This document shows, piece after piece, positions 13,101 to 25,422 of a stretch of 64,000 bases of DNA. Made by a program: the position numbers and the translations under genes. Source of the DNA: Topomyia yanbarensis (lineage: Eukaryota; Arthropoda; Insecta; Diptera; Culicidae); assembly GCF_030247195.1 (NCBI RefSeq), contig NC_080671.1, positions 469,274,766 through 469,338,765 on the forward strand, read 5' to 3'. The notes beneath the pieces were generated by a model. It searched no databases. It had not been told where the DNA came from and was given only the letters and a program-made list of their open reading frames with translations. Position 1 is the first letter of the stretch. Every line of letters starts with the position of its first letter.

Positions 13101-15161
13101 GTCTTCTTCAGTCTTCTCCTGTCTACTCCAGTCTTCTCCTGTCTTCTCCAGTTTTCTTCAGTCTTCTTCAGCCTTCTCCAGTCTTCTTCAGCCTTCTCCA
13201 GTCTTCTCCAGTCTTCTCCAGTCCTTCCCAGTCTTCTCCAGTCTTTTCCAAGTCTTCCAGTCTTCTCCAGTCTTCTCCAGTCTTCTCCAGGCTTCTCCAG
13301 GCTTCTCCAGTCTTCTCCAGTTTTCTTCAGTCTTCTCCAGTCTTCTCCGATCTTCTCCAGTCTTCTCAAGTCTTTTCCAGTTTTCTCCAGTCTTCTCCAG
13401 TCTTCTCCAGTTTTCTCCAGACTTCTCCAGTCTTTTCCAGTTCTTTCCAGTCTTCTCCAGTCGTTTCCAAGTCTTCCAGTCTTCTTCAGTCTTCTCCGAT
13501 CTTTTCCAGTCTTCTATAGTCTTTTCCAGTCTTCTTCAGTCTTCTCCAGTCTTTTCCAGTTTCCTTAAGTATTCTCCAGTCTTCTGCCGTCATCTGCAGT
13601 CTTTTCCAGTCTTTTCCAGTCTTCTCCAGTCTTTTCCAGTTTTTCAGTCTTCTCCAGTCTTTTCCAGTTCTCTCAAGTATTCTCCAATCTTCTTTAGTCT
13701 TTTCCAGTCTTCTCCAGTCTTCTCCAGGCTTCTTCAGGCTTCTCCAGTCTTCTCCAGTTTTCTCTGGTCTTCTCCAATCTTTTCCAGTCTTTTCCAAGTC
13801 TTCCTGTCTTCTCCTGTCTTCTCCGATCTTTTCTAGTCTTCTATAGTCTTTTCCAGTCTTCTGCAGTTTTCTCCAGTTTTCTCCAGTCTTCTCCAGTCTT
13901 CTCCAGTCCTTTCCAGTCTTCTCCAGTCTTCTCCAGTCTTCTCCAGTCTTCTCCAGTCTTCTCCAGTCTTCTCCAGTCTTCTCCAGTCTTCTCCGGTCTT
14001 CTCCTGTCTACTCCAGTCTTCTCCTGTCTTCTCCAGTTTTCTCCAGTCTTCTTCAGCCTTCTCCAGTCTTCTTCAGTCTTCTCCAGTCTTTTTCAAGTCT
14101 TCCAGTCTTCTCCAGTCTTCTCCAGTCTTCTCCAGTTTCCTCCAGTCTTCTCCAGTCTTCTCCAGTCTTTTCCACTCTTCTCCAGCCTTCTCCAGTCTTC
14201 TCCAGTCCTTTCCAGTCTTCTCCAGTCTTTTCCATGTCTTCCCGTCTTCTCCGATCTACTCCAGTCTTCTCAAGTCTTTTCCATGTCTTCCAGTCTTCTC
14301 CAGTCTTCTCCAGCCTTCTCCAGTCTTCTCCAAGCTTCTCCAGTCTTCCAGTTTTCCAGTCTTCTCCAGTCTTTTCCAAGTCTTCCAGTCTTCTCCAGTC
14401 TTCTCCGATCTTCTCCAGTCTTCTCCTGTCTTCTCCAGTTTTCTCCAGTCTTCTCCAGTCTTCTCCAGTCTTCTCCAGTCCTTTCCAGTCTTCTCCAGTC
14501 TTCTCCAGTCTTCTCCAGTCTTCTCCGGTCTTCTCCTGTATACTCCAGTCTTCTCCTGTCTTCTCCTGTCTTCTTCAGTCTTCTCCAGTCTTCTCCAAGC
14601 TTCTCCAGTCTTCCAGTTTTCCAGTCTTCTCCAGTCTTTTCCAAGTCTTCCAGTCTTCTCCAGTCTTCTCCGATCTTCTCCAGTCTTCTCAAGTCTTTTC
14701 CAGTCTTCTCCAGTCTTCTCTACTCTTCTCCAAGCTTCTCTAGTCTTCTCCAGTCTTCCAGTCTTCCAGTATTCCAGTATACCAGTCTTCATTCAAGTTT
14801 GTTATGAATATATACCAAATTCGCTACTGATAAATTTTGCATGTATCAGGCAACTAGCATTTGAGACATAGGATTCAGAGATGATTATGACTTTCATTGG
14901 TTTAGTTTTCGTTAAAAATACACTGAAAAAAAGTATGGATAAGGAAATGTTTTTTTTCAAATGCTTTTTTTTTCCTTGAAAGTGCCCAACTTGAATTTTT
15001 GACGGTGGGTTGGGAACATAATTACCTATCTTGGAACAAAATTTCATCCAAATCAGAGATGGTTTTTTTTGTAAATCGACTTTAAATTTTTTTGCAGAAT
15101 CATTCAAAAATTTGACTAATTTTGTGAAAATCACTCCTACAGCTTTTTTTATAGGATTTGT
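10198..15161. mobile_element. Inverted arms enclosing the decamer minisatellite (possible foldback element)
   Basis: The left arm at 10198-10256 and the right arm at 15104-15161 are inverted copies. Both contain GAAAATCACTCCTACA or its complement, next to GACTAATT and CAAAAATTT blocks, with only a few mismatches. Similarity weakens outward: a shared GTACAGAAAG block lies near 10070 (as complement) and near 15179, so one side seems to have lost sequence. The satellite lies between the arms. The simplest reading is a foldback or MITE-like element whose interior expanded. No target duplication could be fixed. Confidence 0.5.
10268..14790. repeat. Degenerate decamer minisatellite, unit TCTTCTCCAG, with higher-order duplications
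   Basis: About 4.5 kb of a 10-base pyrimidine-rich unit with many variants (TCTTTTCCAG, TTTTCTTCAG, TCTTCTCCGA, TCTTCTGCAG). Larger blocks recur. The variant block TCGTCTTCTCCTGTCG occurs near 10503, 11317 and 12588. A CTCTAGTCTTCTCCAGTCTA block occurs near 10660, 11471 and 12747. A CTGTCTACTCCAGTC block occurs near 10996, 11833, 12258 and 13111. Units of roughly 0.8 and 1.3 kb have therefore been duplicated as a whole. The complement is purine-rich. Open frames on both strands here (for example 12839-13369 minus) only reflect the repeat. Confidence 0.95.
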
Positions 15162-18100
15162 TATAAAAATGGTGAAAAAGTACAGAAAGCTTCAATAAAA
15201 TCTGAGAGGGTGCTGCCAACATTTGTACGAGTTGGCGCAAACTTCGTCGTAGGGAACGAAAACTCATTTAAACTGTATCTGGTATCTACGGAAGCTCGAC
15301 AGTGATCTGATTTCTGAAACTATTGGCAAAATATAGGCCGTGGTTGCGGTTATAACCGGAATCAATTTCGGCGTCAAGTGAAACCGGATCTTCTGTTAAA
15401 GCTCTAGAGCACCCAAGCGCTGAAAAACTAAGCACTTATTTCATCGAGTGACAATTTTAGATCCACTCTAAAATTTAAAAAAAAATCCATGCAGATATTG
15501 CATTTTATCTCTGACAATGTAGAATGAAAAATCAGTGTTATTCGCAAAAAAAATAAAATAAAATGACGTCTACTAGTGTCTTGGAGTACCTGTCTTCAGC
15601 AGCATTTAATACGACCGTTTTAAGAAATAATACAGATATGGTAACAATATAGACTTATTACACAATTCGATTTGTTAAAGATTTGTTAAGTTTTTTCGAA
15701 AATCCTAGTGAAATAGACGTTTGTATTCTTCATTGAATACAAACAAATACAGTTTATTTCACGATTACAATACGTATTAGGGAAAAGTACTCTACTCTGA
15801 AAACGACACTAGAATCGCAAAAAAAACTTTAATATTGCTTAGTATTTTGGCTAATCTAGACAAGAGCTTAAAAAATTGACATCCCTGCGTGAACTTGAAA
15901 GCGAAACGAAATTCATTTCATGCCCGCCGCGATGAATAAAATGTTTGGTTCGTTTCCTTCGTCATTCGTTCTCCCGACACAGCGCTTTTTCAGGTTCGGA
16001 TATGTTCGGTTTCAGAAGCAAACTGTTTGTATGCTAGCTCTGAGAGGGGTTATTGAGTAAAAGTGCACTAAATCTAGATCACACTGTTCAGTTATGCTCG
16101 AAAATGTAGAAGATGCCAACTTCTGCCGTAAAACTGTCCAAATAGTAACAAATGAATGCTTTGGTTGGTGAATTAATTTATATTTCCTCTGCACTCAAGC
16201 ATTCGATTCTACATGAAATTTCAGTCAGTTGGAAAGTTAATGAATGAGGGAGGCGGTGAATCTGAATGTCGGTTTCGGTTAAGACAAGCAGAAATAAGAA
16301 ACTGATTTTGAAATTTTGCAGCACTGATCTAGACAGAAATCGTATAATAATGTATAATTCTAAAATGTACACCACATTAAGAAGTTTTATTTGTTGAGGT
16401 GCGGGAAAATAGAGAAAAGTTTGAATTTAGGTCCATGTACTTGTTTTACGTTTTGCATAGCACAATATCTAATTAGTAAAATCAGTTTGAGAACTTGAAG
16501 TAATACTAATAATCATCAAACTTATAATAACTTCCTCGTTTTTTCAAAGAGGCTTACCGTTACTACAATTCCAGTCCAACAGCTCAACTGAAAACGTAAA
16601 GCCAAACAAATTTAATTAGATTTTACCGAGAAGGCCCCGTAGGAGAGAAACATGAAAATCGCTATAACTTTACTTCTACTATTTAGACTCTATAAAAATT
16701 TAGGATAATCTTCTTACTATACTTTAAGATGAAAAAATAAAATATTTTCGATTAAGATCGACTCAAATATAAGTTAATTTTTGATACATTTGAAATTCTT
16801 TTGGCATATTGTTTTCAGCTAGATTGTTGATCTTTTATATTCATTAGATCGTTTTTACACTAAAATATACCAGAAACAGGTGTCAGAAATACATACATTT
16901 TATTTTGTTCCACCAGAAGTTGTAGCTAGCATCGATTCAAATCGATTGTATAAGAATATGCCGCTAAATACAACTTTAACCATAACTTAATGTAGATGTA
17001 TAAATTCCATTTTTCAACTTGATAATAATTAGGACTTAAAATCGACTCACTTAAAGTTGAAAAATTGACGGTCAAAGTAGGCTTACGCAGATTTCATTCT
17101 CCCAACCATTCTACGTGTAACCTCCATTTTGTTTGTGCGTCAAAGAACACAAAACCTAGACTTCCTGAATCGCAACCGAACTAATAAACAAGTTCAAAGA
17201 AAATCCACTAGATTGCATTATAAAATGTAATCCTAAACATGACCTGTGTATTATGTATTTTGATTTCTTCAAATCTGTATTTAGCTTAACATTACTGACA
17301 GAAATTTAAATTATCTGTTCAATCGAATCACCCTGTAATTGGTCGTTTTTTCTTAATATCATAGTAGAATAAAATCGAAGAAAAAACTTGTTTACTTGAA
17401 AAAAAAACACGAAAATAATGCATTGTTATCATTCGAGCAACCCTAGCCGAGCGCTTTCGATTTTTAATTGCCGGTCAGTGTCATGGCTAACTTTGATTAT
17501 AGAGCGACGGTCGTCATTGTTCACGTGTGAAGCAGTCTGATCATCCGACGTCCGATAAACAGTGGCATTTTCACTATATTTAGCTATGGTAATTCAAGTT
17601 GATCAATGCAAAGGGTGTTATGTATCAAAAATAAAAAAATATAACACAGTTATTAACAAGAGATACAGTTTTGATAGCGTTGGGGAATGATTTGATTGAT
17701 AATCAAGTCAATCTTTTGGCGACAATGCACACCAACTTGGCAAGCAAGTACAGCAGATACTATTTGTTGACTACACACGCTCGCCGGTAGGTAGCGCAAT
17801 GCTGCTGCGTTAATTCGACCGCACTCATTATTCATCTTTGATTACACAGCACCTCCTGGAACGCATATTTTATATTGTGCTGTGTTGTGGTGCTTTTTTT
17901 CGAAACGCTGCGGTCCTATAAAATATTCCATTTCGATACATCGGTTTGCAACACGCGCAGCTACTGTTCTTGTTTCGTTCGATTTTTTTGTTTCGTTCAA
18001 CTCAAACAACATGTTGTCATAAGCCGTATAGTCGGAGGAACTCCCGAGTAGGAAAGAAACAGCACTAGATAGAACCTGCCTGCAGTGAGAAATGGGAACT

Positions 18101-20512
18101 TGGAATTCCTCACCACGCTTGCTCGCTGCACTCAAAATAATGCGCTCTGCTGCTTTAGCTTTATAATATTATTATAGCAAAATCCGTCCAACTGACCGTC
18201 GATTCCGGGGCCCTGTTTGTTTATCATTATTTTATTTTGCCGTATATAATAATGTTGTATCTGCATATGAGCCATGAATCAAACGAACAAAAGGCCATTC
18301 GGGCAAAAATATATATATTACATTGAATGCACATGTTTTCGTTAATCGCATCGAGGAACTGAGTGCTAGCTGCGGTTTATAATGAAGGGGGGGGGACACG
18401 CCGTCTCTTCAGTATCGATCCTAGAATCAACCCACCGATTGCTTGGGGGCATTTGAACACTACAATAAGGCACTAATGTTATATGGGAACAGGAGCAACA
18501 TTGGCAGAAATTGTAGTAGTCGTAGTAGGCTGCGAGTAGGAGACTGATTCTATTTCGCTGAAAGCGATATATTTAAATCATAGCCGAGCTCACAGCATGC
18601 GGGGGAATCCGAGGCCGAGTGTGGCAAGAGATAAGTGTTGCGCAAAATTACATGCACCCACCGTGTAAAGGCTCTTTCTTTCCTTTCGGCGATACGACGG
18701 TGGCAACAATCAGACGGACTGACTGACTGACGGACAGACGGACGGATGGACTACCACCGCTTAGCACGAATGCAATTGATAGATGCAGATTTTTGTGCAG
18801 TAAAAGCCGTACAGCGAAGCGAATAACTGCTCGATCGCACACTGATAAGACCATTTTTCATCGTTCCTTGCTGTCTGGGCTGTTGTTTTCTTCTATACCT
18901 TCAAAGCGAGATTGGGTGTATGTTAAAATTCAGTAGAAAATGGTAGTAGCTATTATGCCGCAGGTGAATCGCGATCCATGGCTGCTGATAATTCTAAGCA
19001 CTTGGACAGGCCACTTGTGAATTTGCGTTTTCCGTGTTTCGAACAATTGCACTTGCAGGAGATCGAGTGAGTTGTTTAGGGTGCACTACGGTTCGATTGT
19101 GAAGGGTTGAATTTTATGCCTTTTCCGAAGGGAATATTTGGCAACGATTTATGGTTGTGGCGAAATCGTCTGAATTTGTTGATTTTTTATTCCCCTCTGG
19201 TGGTACTTATCGATGTTATCAAATGAAAGGACTTACCCACCATGTCAAGAAAGCAATAGTGTTTCTCCCGTTCACCAAACTTAAATCTTCTCTTAATTAT
19301 ATTAACCAACTATTAACAAGCACTGTACTCTCGAACGAAGATTCCGTGTTGACACAGAGAGGGCAACCAAGTAACCACAAGTATGTTTGAAAAATCTCGC
19401 CTACCTCGTTTAGAGTTTGACGTTTCTCTCCATTACCAACGCTCATCGCAACATGGTCTAGTCGATGCTATTTAGTAGCTGCAAACACTCCGGTGCCGAA
19501 ATTATGTTCCCGTCCAGCTAGCCCATAAATGTTCCCCTGACCTTTCCCAAAAGCATCGCCAGCCCGGGGTCAGCGGCAGTCTTCGGTAAAGCAATAAAAT
19601 ACGCAGGAAAATCATCTTTCGTTGCACCGGCCAATAACAGATTTAATGCCGGTAGCATAAAAATACAAGGCATTCAGCGTCATCGTTGTCTTCGTCCGTC
19701 CGTTGTTGTTTGTGTTTTTATGCGAGTGGTATATTTTATTGATCTGCTGGTACTTTGTGTTGTCTCGCTCGTTGGATGCTGTATGAGTTTTCTCCAAGCT
19801 GCAACTATTTCCGTTGTGACGGAGAAGAAAGGCGGTGTAATTTTGTGAAACTTAACCAGCATGTAGTAATTATATTGGTTGTGTTTGTTATTGTCAATGA
19901 AAATTATGTATAAGAGGACATTAATATAAAAAATCTCTAAGGAAGCCAAAAGAATTAGATACGTTTTACGGACATCCAAGAAGGCGAACAGTGCGCTTAT
20001 TGCGATGGAAACCTTGCTTAACAATCAGGATAAAGACCACCACCCTATATTAAAAGTTGTGCTGAGGGTCATCTAGGGCATAAATGTCACCAGTCTTCCT
20101 CCAGCACCGTTGCCAAGATCTGCGAAATGCATCAGTCCAGTTATAAAGTTATTCTAAGCTTCGTACTAGTGTTCTCATCGCAATCGACTAGTTTTCTAAC
20201 TTCGTCCTACTTAATTGAAGTTGACTCCGCGGTCCCTGTAGAACTTCAAAGATTAACCACGTAGATCGACGAAGTTCCGAATTGTCATTTTGGATTATTT
20301 GTTTACGGGATACGGAAATCCCGGAAAAACGAATCTATTTTTTGCAGAAGAAGCATATTCTTCACAAGAAATTCGGCAGAAGATTTCTGTATTTTTTTAA
20401 AGTTTGTAGTTATAGTCAATAGTGCTATGCCAACTGTTTCGAAGATAATTGTTGATTTTATGATAATGATAATCTGCAATTATAGTTATTTCTAAGTCTT
20501 ATATAAACAAAT
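15162..20512. other. Non-coding stretch, no gene recognised
   Basis: No known protein, RNA or complete transposon is recognised. A 97-codon minus-strand frame at 17842-18135 has no domain I can name and is probably fortuitous. From 17500 to 19600 the composition is less AT-rich and looks less transposon-derived. A GACT/GACG tract lies at 18711-18750 and a G-run near 18387-18395. Confidence 0.55.
18711..18750. repeat. GACT/GACG tetranucleotide microsatellite
   Basis: A short tract of GACT units passing into GACG and GACA units, about 40 bases long. Confidence 0.7.
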
Positions 20513-21782
20513 CAAACCTCCATTTAACATACCCTCGATTTAACGTACTTCGATTTAACATAACTTTTACTTCGATTTAACATACAAGTTAATTTTTTTT
20601 TCATTATCCATGTTACTATAGTGAAATGGTAAGAATCAATACTAATTTTATTTTCTGATCCGCTTCAGTGAGGGAATATGTGCATCGTTTCTAATGCTTA
20701 AAGCAACATAATTTATCTTCGTTTTTAAGCTAGATTATGTTCAAGACCCAAAAACTTTCTTATGTTTATTTTGGTACGCACAACAAGGTGAATAAACGAA
20801 AAATTTTCGTGGTGCAAGGTTATTTCTGATAAAAAAATTTATAAGCTTTTACGTATAAGCCAAAAATAGATAACTGGAAGGATATGATCGAAGAAATGGA
20901 GCAGTGACTAGACATTGACGCTCGGTGAGTCCCACTAATAGGTATTGAGACCAGAGTCCGACAATGTTTTTTTCATTTGCCAAAATCAGGCGAAACTGAC
21001 GAAAGAACGAAGCTTCTTTCCATACCACTAGCACTTTGCGAATTCGAAAATGAGACAACGGGCTAGGATAAAGCAAGCATGTAGCAGAGCGTTTTCATTA
21101 TTCTCTCCGCACGCTCGTTTTCGCTTTGAGATTCAGAATGATATTGGTAACTTCGATATTGAACTTACTGCTGGGGAAACGAAAATACACTAGCAATGAT
21201 ATTTATTTGTCGATGCTCGATTCTGTAGATTTGCGAGCTAATGATGGTATTGTAAGACGGAAGACTGATCGGTGTGCATATTTCTCATTTTAACTATGTT
21301 CTAGTTGCATTATTAGATGCACATTGCATTAATTTCATTTAATGAATGAGAATCGCAAATTACTGAGCATGCATCAAAACGAAATTGCACCTTCGGTTTG
21401 TCATAGGAAAACGAAAGTCGCTGCTGCTGCTACTCGTTTTCGAAGAATCGAGAGCGGAGGGGACATCGCCTTTATTGTTTTATTTTTCGTGCATTTGGCG
21501 ACGAAAGAGGCAGGGAAAGGACGAAGATGAATTCTCTGAATTTCGTCGTTCATTGAATAGGTATGAGAATTTTAGGCTCTTATTGAGACCATAACGGTGA
21601 TTATGAAACTATTGGGAATTTGTAATAAGATCATGATAGTTTCTCGTTGGTGGAGTGGTGAACGCAACCAACTCGAGCTTTGAAGAAAAGAAAATTCGTT
21701 GTGGATCGACACCTCCTGCAATTGCATAGAAAATCAATAGACGATAACGATGAAAGACACAATCCTTAATCCTTCAATGCAC

Positions 21783-21852
21783 GACTCCTGGTAAGTTCAC
21801 GGCGTTTATTTATTAGTATTGTTAAACAAACATTGCGAGCTTACCAGGAGCC
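21783..21852. other. Long imperfect hairpin (precursor-miRNA-like or small foldback)
   Basis: CTCCTGGTAAG at 21785-21795 is perfectly complementary to CTTACCAGGAG at 21840-21850. Allowing G-U pairs, the stem continues inward to GTTT at 21804-21807 pairing with AAAC at 21828-21831, with two mismatches. That gives a stem of about 25 pairs and a 20-base loop. The size suits a precursor microRNA, but a tiny foldback transposon is equally possible. I do not recognise either arm as a known miRNA. Confidence 0.35.
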
Positions 21853-22264
21853 GGTCATGAGTTAATGTAGATAGAGGAAGGACATAGAAGCGATGTTAGT
21901 CCGACACAAGTTGTGATTTGATTCCGTATATATTAGTGCGTACTCAACAAATGGAGAAGGTATAGCGGTTCAAACAAATTGTACTGGCATTTGCGTACGT
22001 ATCAAGATGTTTAAAGATTCTGGGTATTAGGCCCTAGGAGTTATATTACTCACCATAATTAATCTTTATGTTTAAATAGAAATCCAGATGATTCATCCAA
22101 AAAATGTAAAGAAGAGGTAGTGGATCAATTTTTAGCTTCAACCATCAAATGCAACGCGGTTTCTAGAGTGGTCTTGCCAGCAAATTTGCAAACTGATATT
22201 TCAGAAAAATAACATCTGTTTACAGATTTTCAGCGAAATATTTTCCGAGTCTCAGCTATCAAAT

Positions 22265-22337
22265 GTCACTTTCACTAAGATTTCAGCCAAAAAAATGTTG
22301 GCTGAGATATCAGCTGCTGAGATTTTGGCGAAAGTGT
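22265..22337. repeat. Small inverted repeat (MITE-like hairpin)
   Basis: CACTTTCACTAAGATTTCAG near 22265 and the complement of GAGATTTTGGCGAAAGTG near 22320-22337 form imperfect arms around a tight core, TCAGCCAA and TTGGCTGA. The neighbouring sequence repeats the word CAGCTGCTGAG. It is probably part of a short palindromic repeat. Confidence 0.3.
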
Positions 22338-23161
22338 GGATAAATAATTAAGTGTGTAACAATTATATCAATAAACTTTCGAATTCAACCTGCTCGTTGT
22401 GTACTTCCCTTATGGTGTGTGTCAAACAGATTTTTTTAAATAGTTCATTAAATTGTAACGAAAATGACTTATGGATTCTGACGAGTTGACGTAAATTCTT
22501 CGACTTCTAAACTGAGGTATTGTGTTCTTTGTGCACAAAATGTTTTAATCATACTTTTGCTTAAGGTGAAATATAGCGCTGCCATTGTTCGATATCGTTG
22601 TTTTTCAGAAGTGCGAGATTGCATTCGTGACTAGTCGTTTGTTCGTGAACTCAAATATTTTTTTTCCTTTTGAATCAAGTTTGTCTGCCATGATACAGGT
22701 GAGACGAAATCGAAATACAAATTCCCTAACTTACTAGGCATTCTTCGCGCACAAAATGGTTTGTTGATGTTAGAAAGGAACTGATGAAAATATTTTTTAA
22801 CAAATACTGTACTGCTATTAACACTATTAATTCCTATAAATTATCCTGAATTCTAAGAAAATTTTAAATAATAACGACAAACTTTTGGAAGCGAATATTT
22901 GTTAGAATTGGCGTATGTTTGTGAGGGTTAAGATAAATATTTTGTTGTTGTTTGGAAGAGAAATTTATTTGTTTAGTTTTTAATATATGGGTTCTATGTC
23001 ACTGTTAGGTGGATTCATCCTCGCAAATATTTCGAGAGATGAATAAAATAATAATTCTGTTCGAAAACATAAATTTCTTTTATGTTTCGATTTAACATAA
23101 AATTCGATTTTACCTACATGTTTTGAACGGAAAATGTATGTTAAATCGAGGTATACCTGTA

Positions 23162-23845
23162 CTTATACAAGGCATAGAAACCCCAATATAAAGCATAAGT
23201 TACAGGCTATTGTTTGAGGATGAGGAGTGTCTTGGCCAATAATGAGGAATGATGGAGTAAGCGGGTGGAATGCATATTTACTATATGCAGTCCATTGTTA
23301 AGGCCAACAAAGGATTTTTTGCACTTTGTATTATATTCTTATATAATTATAAGCTTTTAAATATTTAAGGTTGTGCGATTTTCACATTTTGAATATATAT
23401 TCCTTATCATCGAGGCTAGATGCCAAGCTTCGTTTGCAGATAGATGAAGATTGCTGCTTCACAATTCTAATACTGAAGAATGTTTCGACAACGAGTTGTC
23501 CTCGCAGTTGGACGTGATCTTAATTATCTCCAATTATCCACACGCTTTGTCTGAACCGGAACAGTGGATTCGTTCATTGTGTGAATAATCAGTTGCCTTA
23601 AACTGTATTGTGTGCTCTAAGTGAGGTTATAATCAAACGATCACGTTTTTTGGAATGGCAGAGTCAAAAGTACGATTGAACACGTTAAAGTTTGCCTTCT
23701 GGCGTGGTTCTAGCTAGTTTTGAAATCCTACATGCACTAGAAAAAAGTTGAACATAAAAGGGTTAACAAACGAGACAGTCGGAGCACAACGACGAACTTT
23801 TGTGCCGGTTTAAAAGATTTCGCTTTCTAAGATCATTCAGCAGGG
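23162..23845. other. Non-coding stretch before the L1-like fragment
   Basis: Nothing is recognised here. It may include decayed LINE sequence upstream of 23846, but no motif supports that. Confidence 0.5.
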
Positions 23846-24316
23846 GTGATGAAATTTGAAGTAAACCAATCAGATCTTTGTATGCAGGGAAGAGGATATT
23901 GGAAACTTGACAGCAGTCTCCTCACGAACGATGAAATCGCATCCAGATACGTTGCGGCCTATGAACAATTGAAAGCTCGACGTATTTACTCGACTAATAA
24001 AAGTACTTGGTGGAACACTGTTGTCAACTGTCTAGGAAATGCATTCGGGTGTTGGCGTACGCGGACGATTTAGTGTTACTCATCAGGGATGCCGCGGAGT
24101 TTGATTTGATCGTTCAAATTATCAATTTCTATGCAGAAACATCCTGCATAAAGCTTTAACCTACGTAAATCAGCACTCATTTGTCTTAAAAACGCAAAAA
24201 GTGGTCCACAGCAATTCAAGGAAACAGACGAAATCATGATTTTGGGAGTTATTTTCCAAGGGAAATGGTCATCCATTATCACACAGAATTACGATAAGCT
24301 AGTTGCACGGTGTTCC
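23846..24316 (+). pseudogene. L1-like LINE fragment: linker joined to RT catalytic core
   Basis: The first frame contains GRGYWKLDSSLLTNDEIASR, the block that in L1-type ORF2 proteins lies between endonuclease and RT. It stops at 24071-24073. In another frame from about 24049 the sequence reads VLAYADDLVLLIRDAAEFD, the RT catalytic core with both Asp, then INFYAETSC. After a frame change near 24160 it reads a GVIFQGKW block near 24246-24270 typical of the region beyond the core. The fingers and first-Asp motifs expected between linker and core are absent, so about 250 residues are deleted at the join near 24040. It is clearly non-functional. Confidence 0.75.
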
Positions 24317-24644
24317 TAAAACCGTTATTAACAAAAAAATGACCATAAATTTGTCATACGGCATTCGAAAGATACAGTATCCAAGCATCTTCTCGGTGAA
24401 TTTCAAAATGATCCATCGAGAGATTCGAGAGAAATTGCAATTTGAAGTTTTATGACACGTTTCATAAGGCTACCAGCAAACACCCACGGGTTTGGTCCTA
24501 TCTCTATAAACAAAAAATATTTGTCTACTTATTTAGTACATGTCATTCGAAAGATATACTAATCAAGTATATCCCCTGCAAGTTTGAAAATATTTCATTG
24601 ACGGAATCGAAATTTATAACGGTTTGGATGTGGTATCCGATCAT
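24317..24644. other. Non-coding stretch, no feature recognised
   Basis: A 76-codon plus-strand frame at 24442-24672 overlaps the start of the next element and shows no domain. CATTCGAAAGATA occurs twice (near 24363 and 24545), which may mark a weak internal repeat. Confidence 0.5.
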
Positions 24645-25422
24645 AGATCGTCGCTGTTGTGCTATCTTATGACAAACGCCATTTTGGGGTAAACTGAGTT
24701 AGATATGCAACATTACTAATCTGAAAATTCTCTACAAAATGGCGTTTTCAGAATTTTGAAATTTTGCTTGGTTACTGAGTTATAGCGAAAAAAGTGATGA
24801 GAAATTGTCAGTGTTTTGCTTTAAATCACTGTATCTTGGGATTCGTTTAAGTAATGTAGAAGTTTTAGATGTTTTTATATGTAAAAATGTCTGAGGAACA
24901 CAATGGCATAATAAATTTTAAAATAAAAATACATGTATTGCGAGAAATATGCAGTTTTACTTTTAAATTGGCAATATTTCATGTTTGGCAACACTGTAAT
25001 TAAAAATTACTATTTTTTGTAGATTGCTTGCTCAATTTCCTTCAAAATGCATCTCATCGATTATTTCTAGGCCGAATAAAGCCGAAGATATTAATAAAAG
25101 TTAATAATTGATGCTTTTTTTCTATGGAAAATTTTCCATGCACATTTATGACACGCCATATAAATTTTGCCATCAATACACACCTACGACACGTGTGAGT
25201 GCGACTTTTGTTTACATTTATAGTGAAAACTCGCAACATAGTCAACCGAACTTCATGATATTTGAGAGTTTAATACAGAATAGATTGAAGCATTAATTGT
25301 CTTCTTTGAATTGTTTTTACCATTTATAAGTTTCAAGATATTCAATCTCAAACTTTAAAAATCGTTTTTCTCGAAATGTGCTAAATGGCGCTTGTCATAA
25401 GATAGCACAACAGCGACGAGAT
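24645..25422. mobile_element. MITE, 770 bp, 36-bp terminal inverted repeats, AGAT target duplication
   Basis: The left end at 24649 starts CGTCGCTGTTGTGCTATCTT. The right end at 25418, read on the minus strand, starts with the same bases. The two match over about 36 bp with one mismatch (A/G at position 28). AGAT occurs immediately outside both ends (24645-24648 and 25419-25422), a candidate 4-bp target-site duplication. The interior has no transposase frame. Near-identical ends suggest fairly recent movement by a transposase supplied elsewhere. Superfamily is not determined. Confidence 0.85.

Larger units (their letters stand above)
20513..23161. mobile_element. Candidate DNA transposon with CGATTTAAC-rich inverted ends
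   Basis: The left end near 20513 reads CCTCCATTTAACATACC, followed by three direct copies of CGATTTAAC within 70 bases. The right end, read on the minus strand from about 23161, gives CCTCGATTTAACATAC and further ATTTAA-type blocks. This fits imperfect terminal inverted repeats with iterated subterminal motifs. The target duplication is not clear, so the limits may be off by some bases. No transposase frame is visible; the roughly 2.6-kb interior is non-coding. Confidence 0.4.

Noticed and set aside
10268..14790. CRISPR-like array
   Set aside because: Unit is 10 bases with no unique spacers, in an animal genome. It is a minisatellite.
11466..14807. Long plus- and minus-strand open frames encoding W/E/K/R-rich or S/F/V-rich repeat proteins
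   Set aside because: They lie wholly in the decamer array and follow from a stop-free unit read in all phases. There is no unique N-terminal sequence.
17842..18135. 97-codon minus-strand frame as a possible gene
   Set aside because: No domain, no paired splice sites with a continuing frame, and open frames of this size are expected by chance here.
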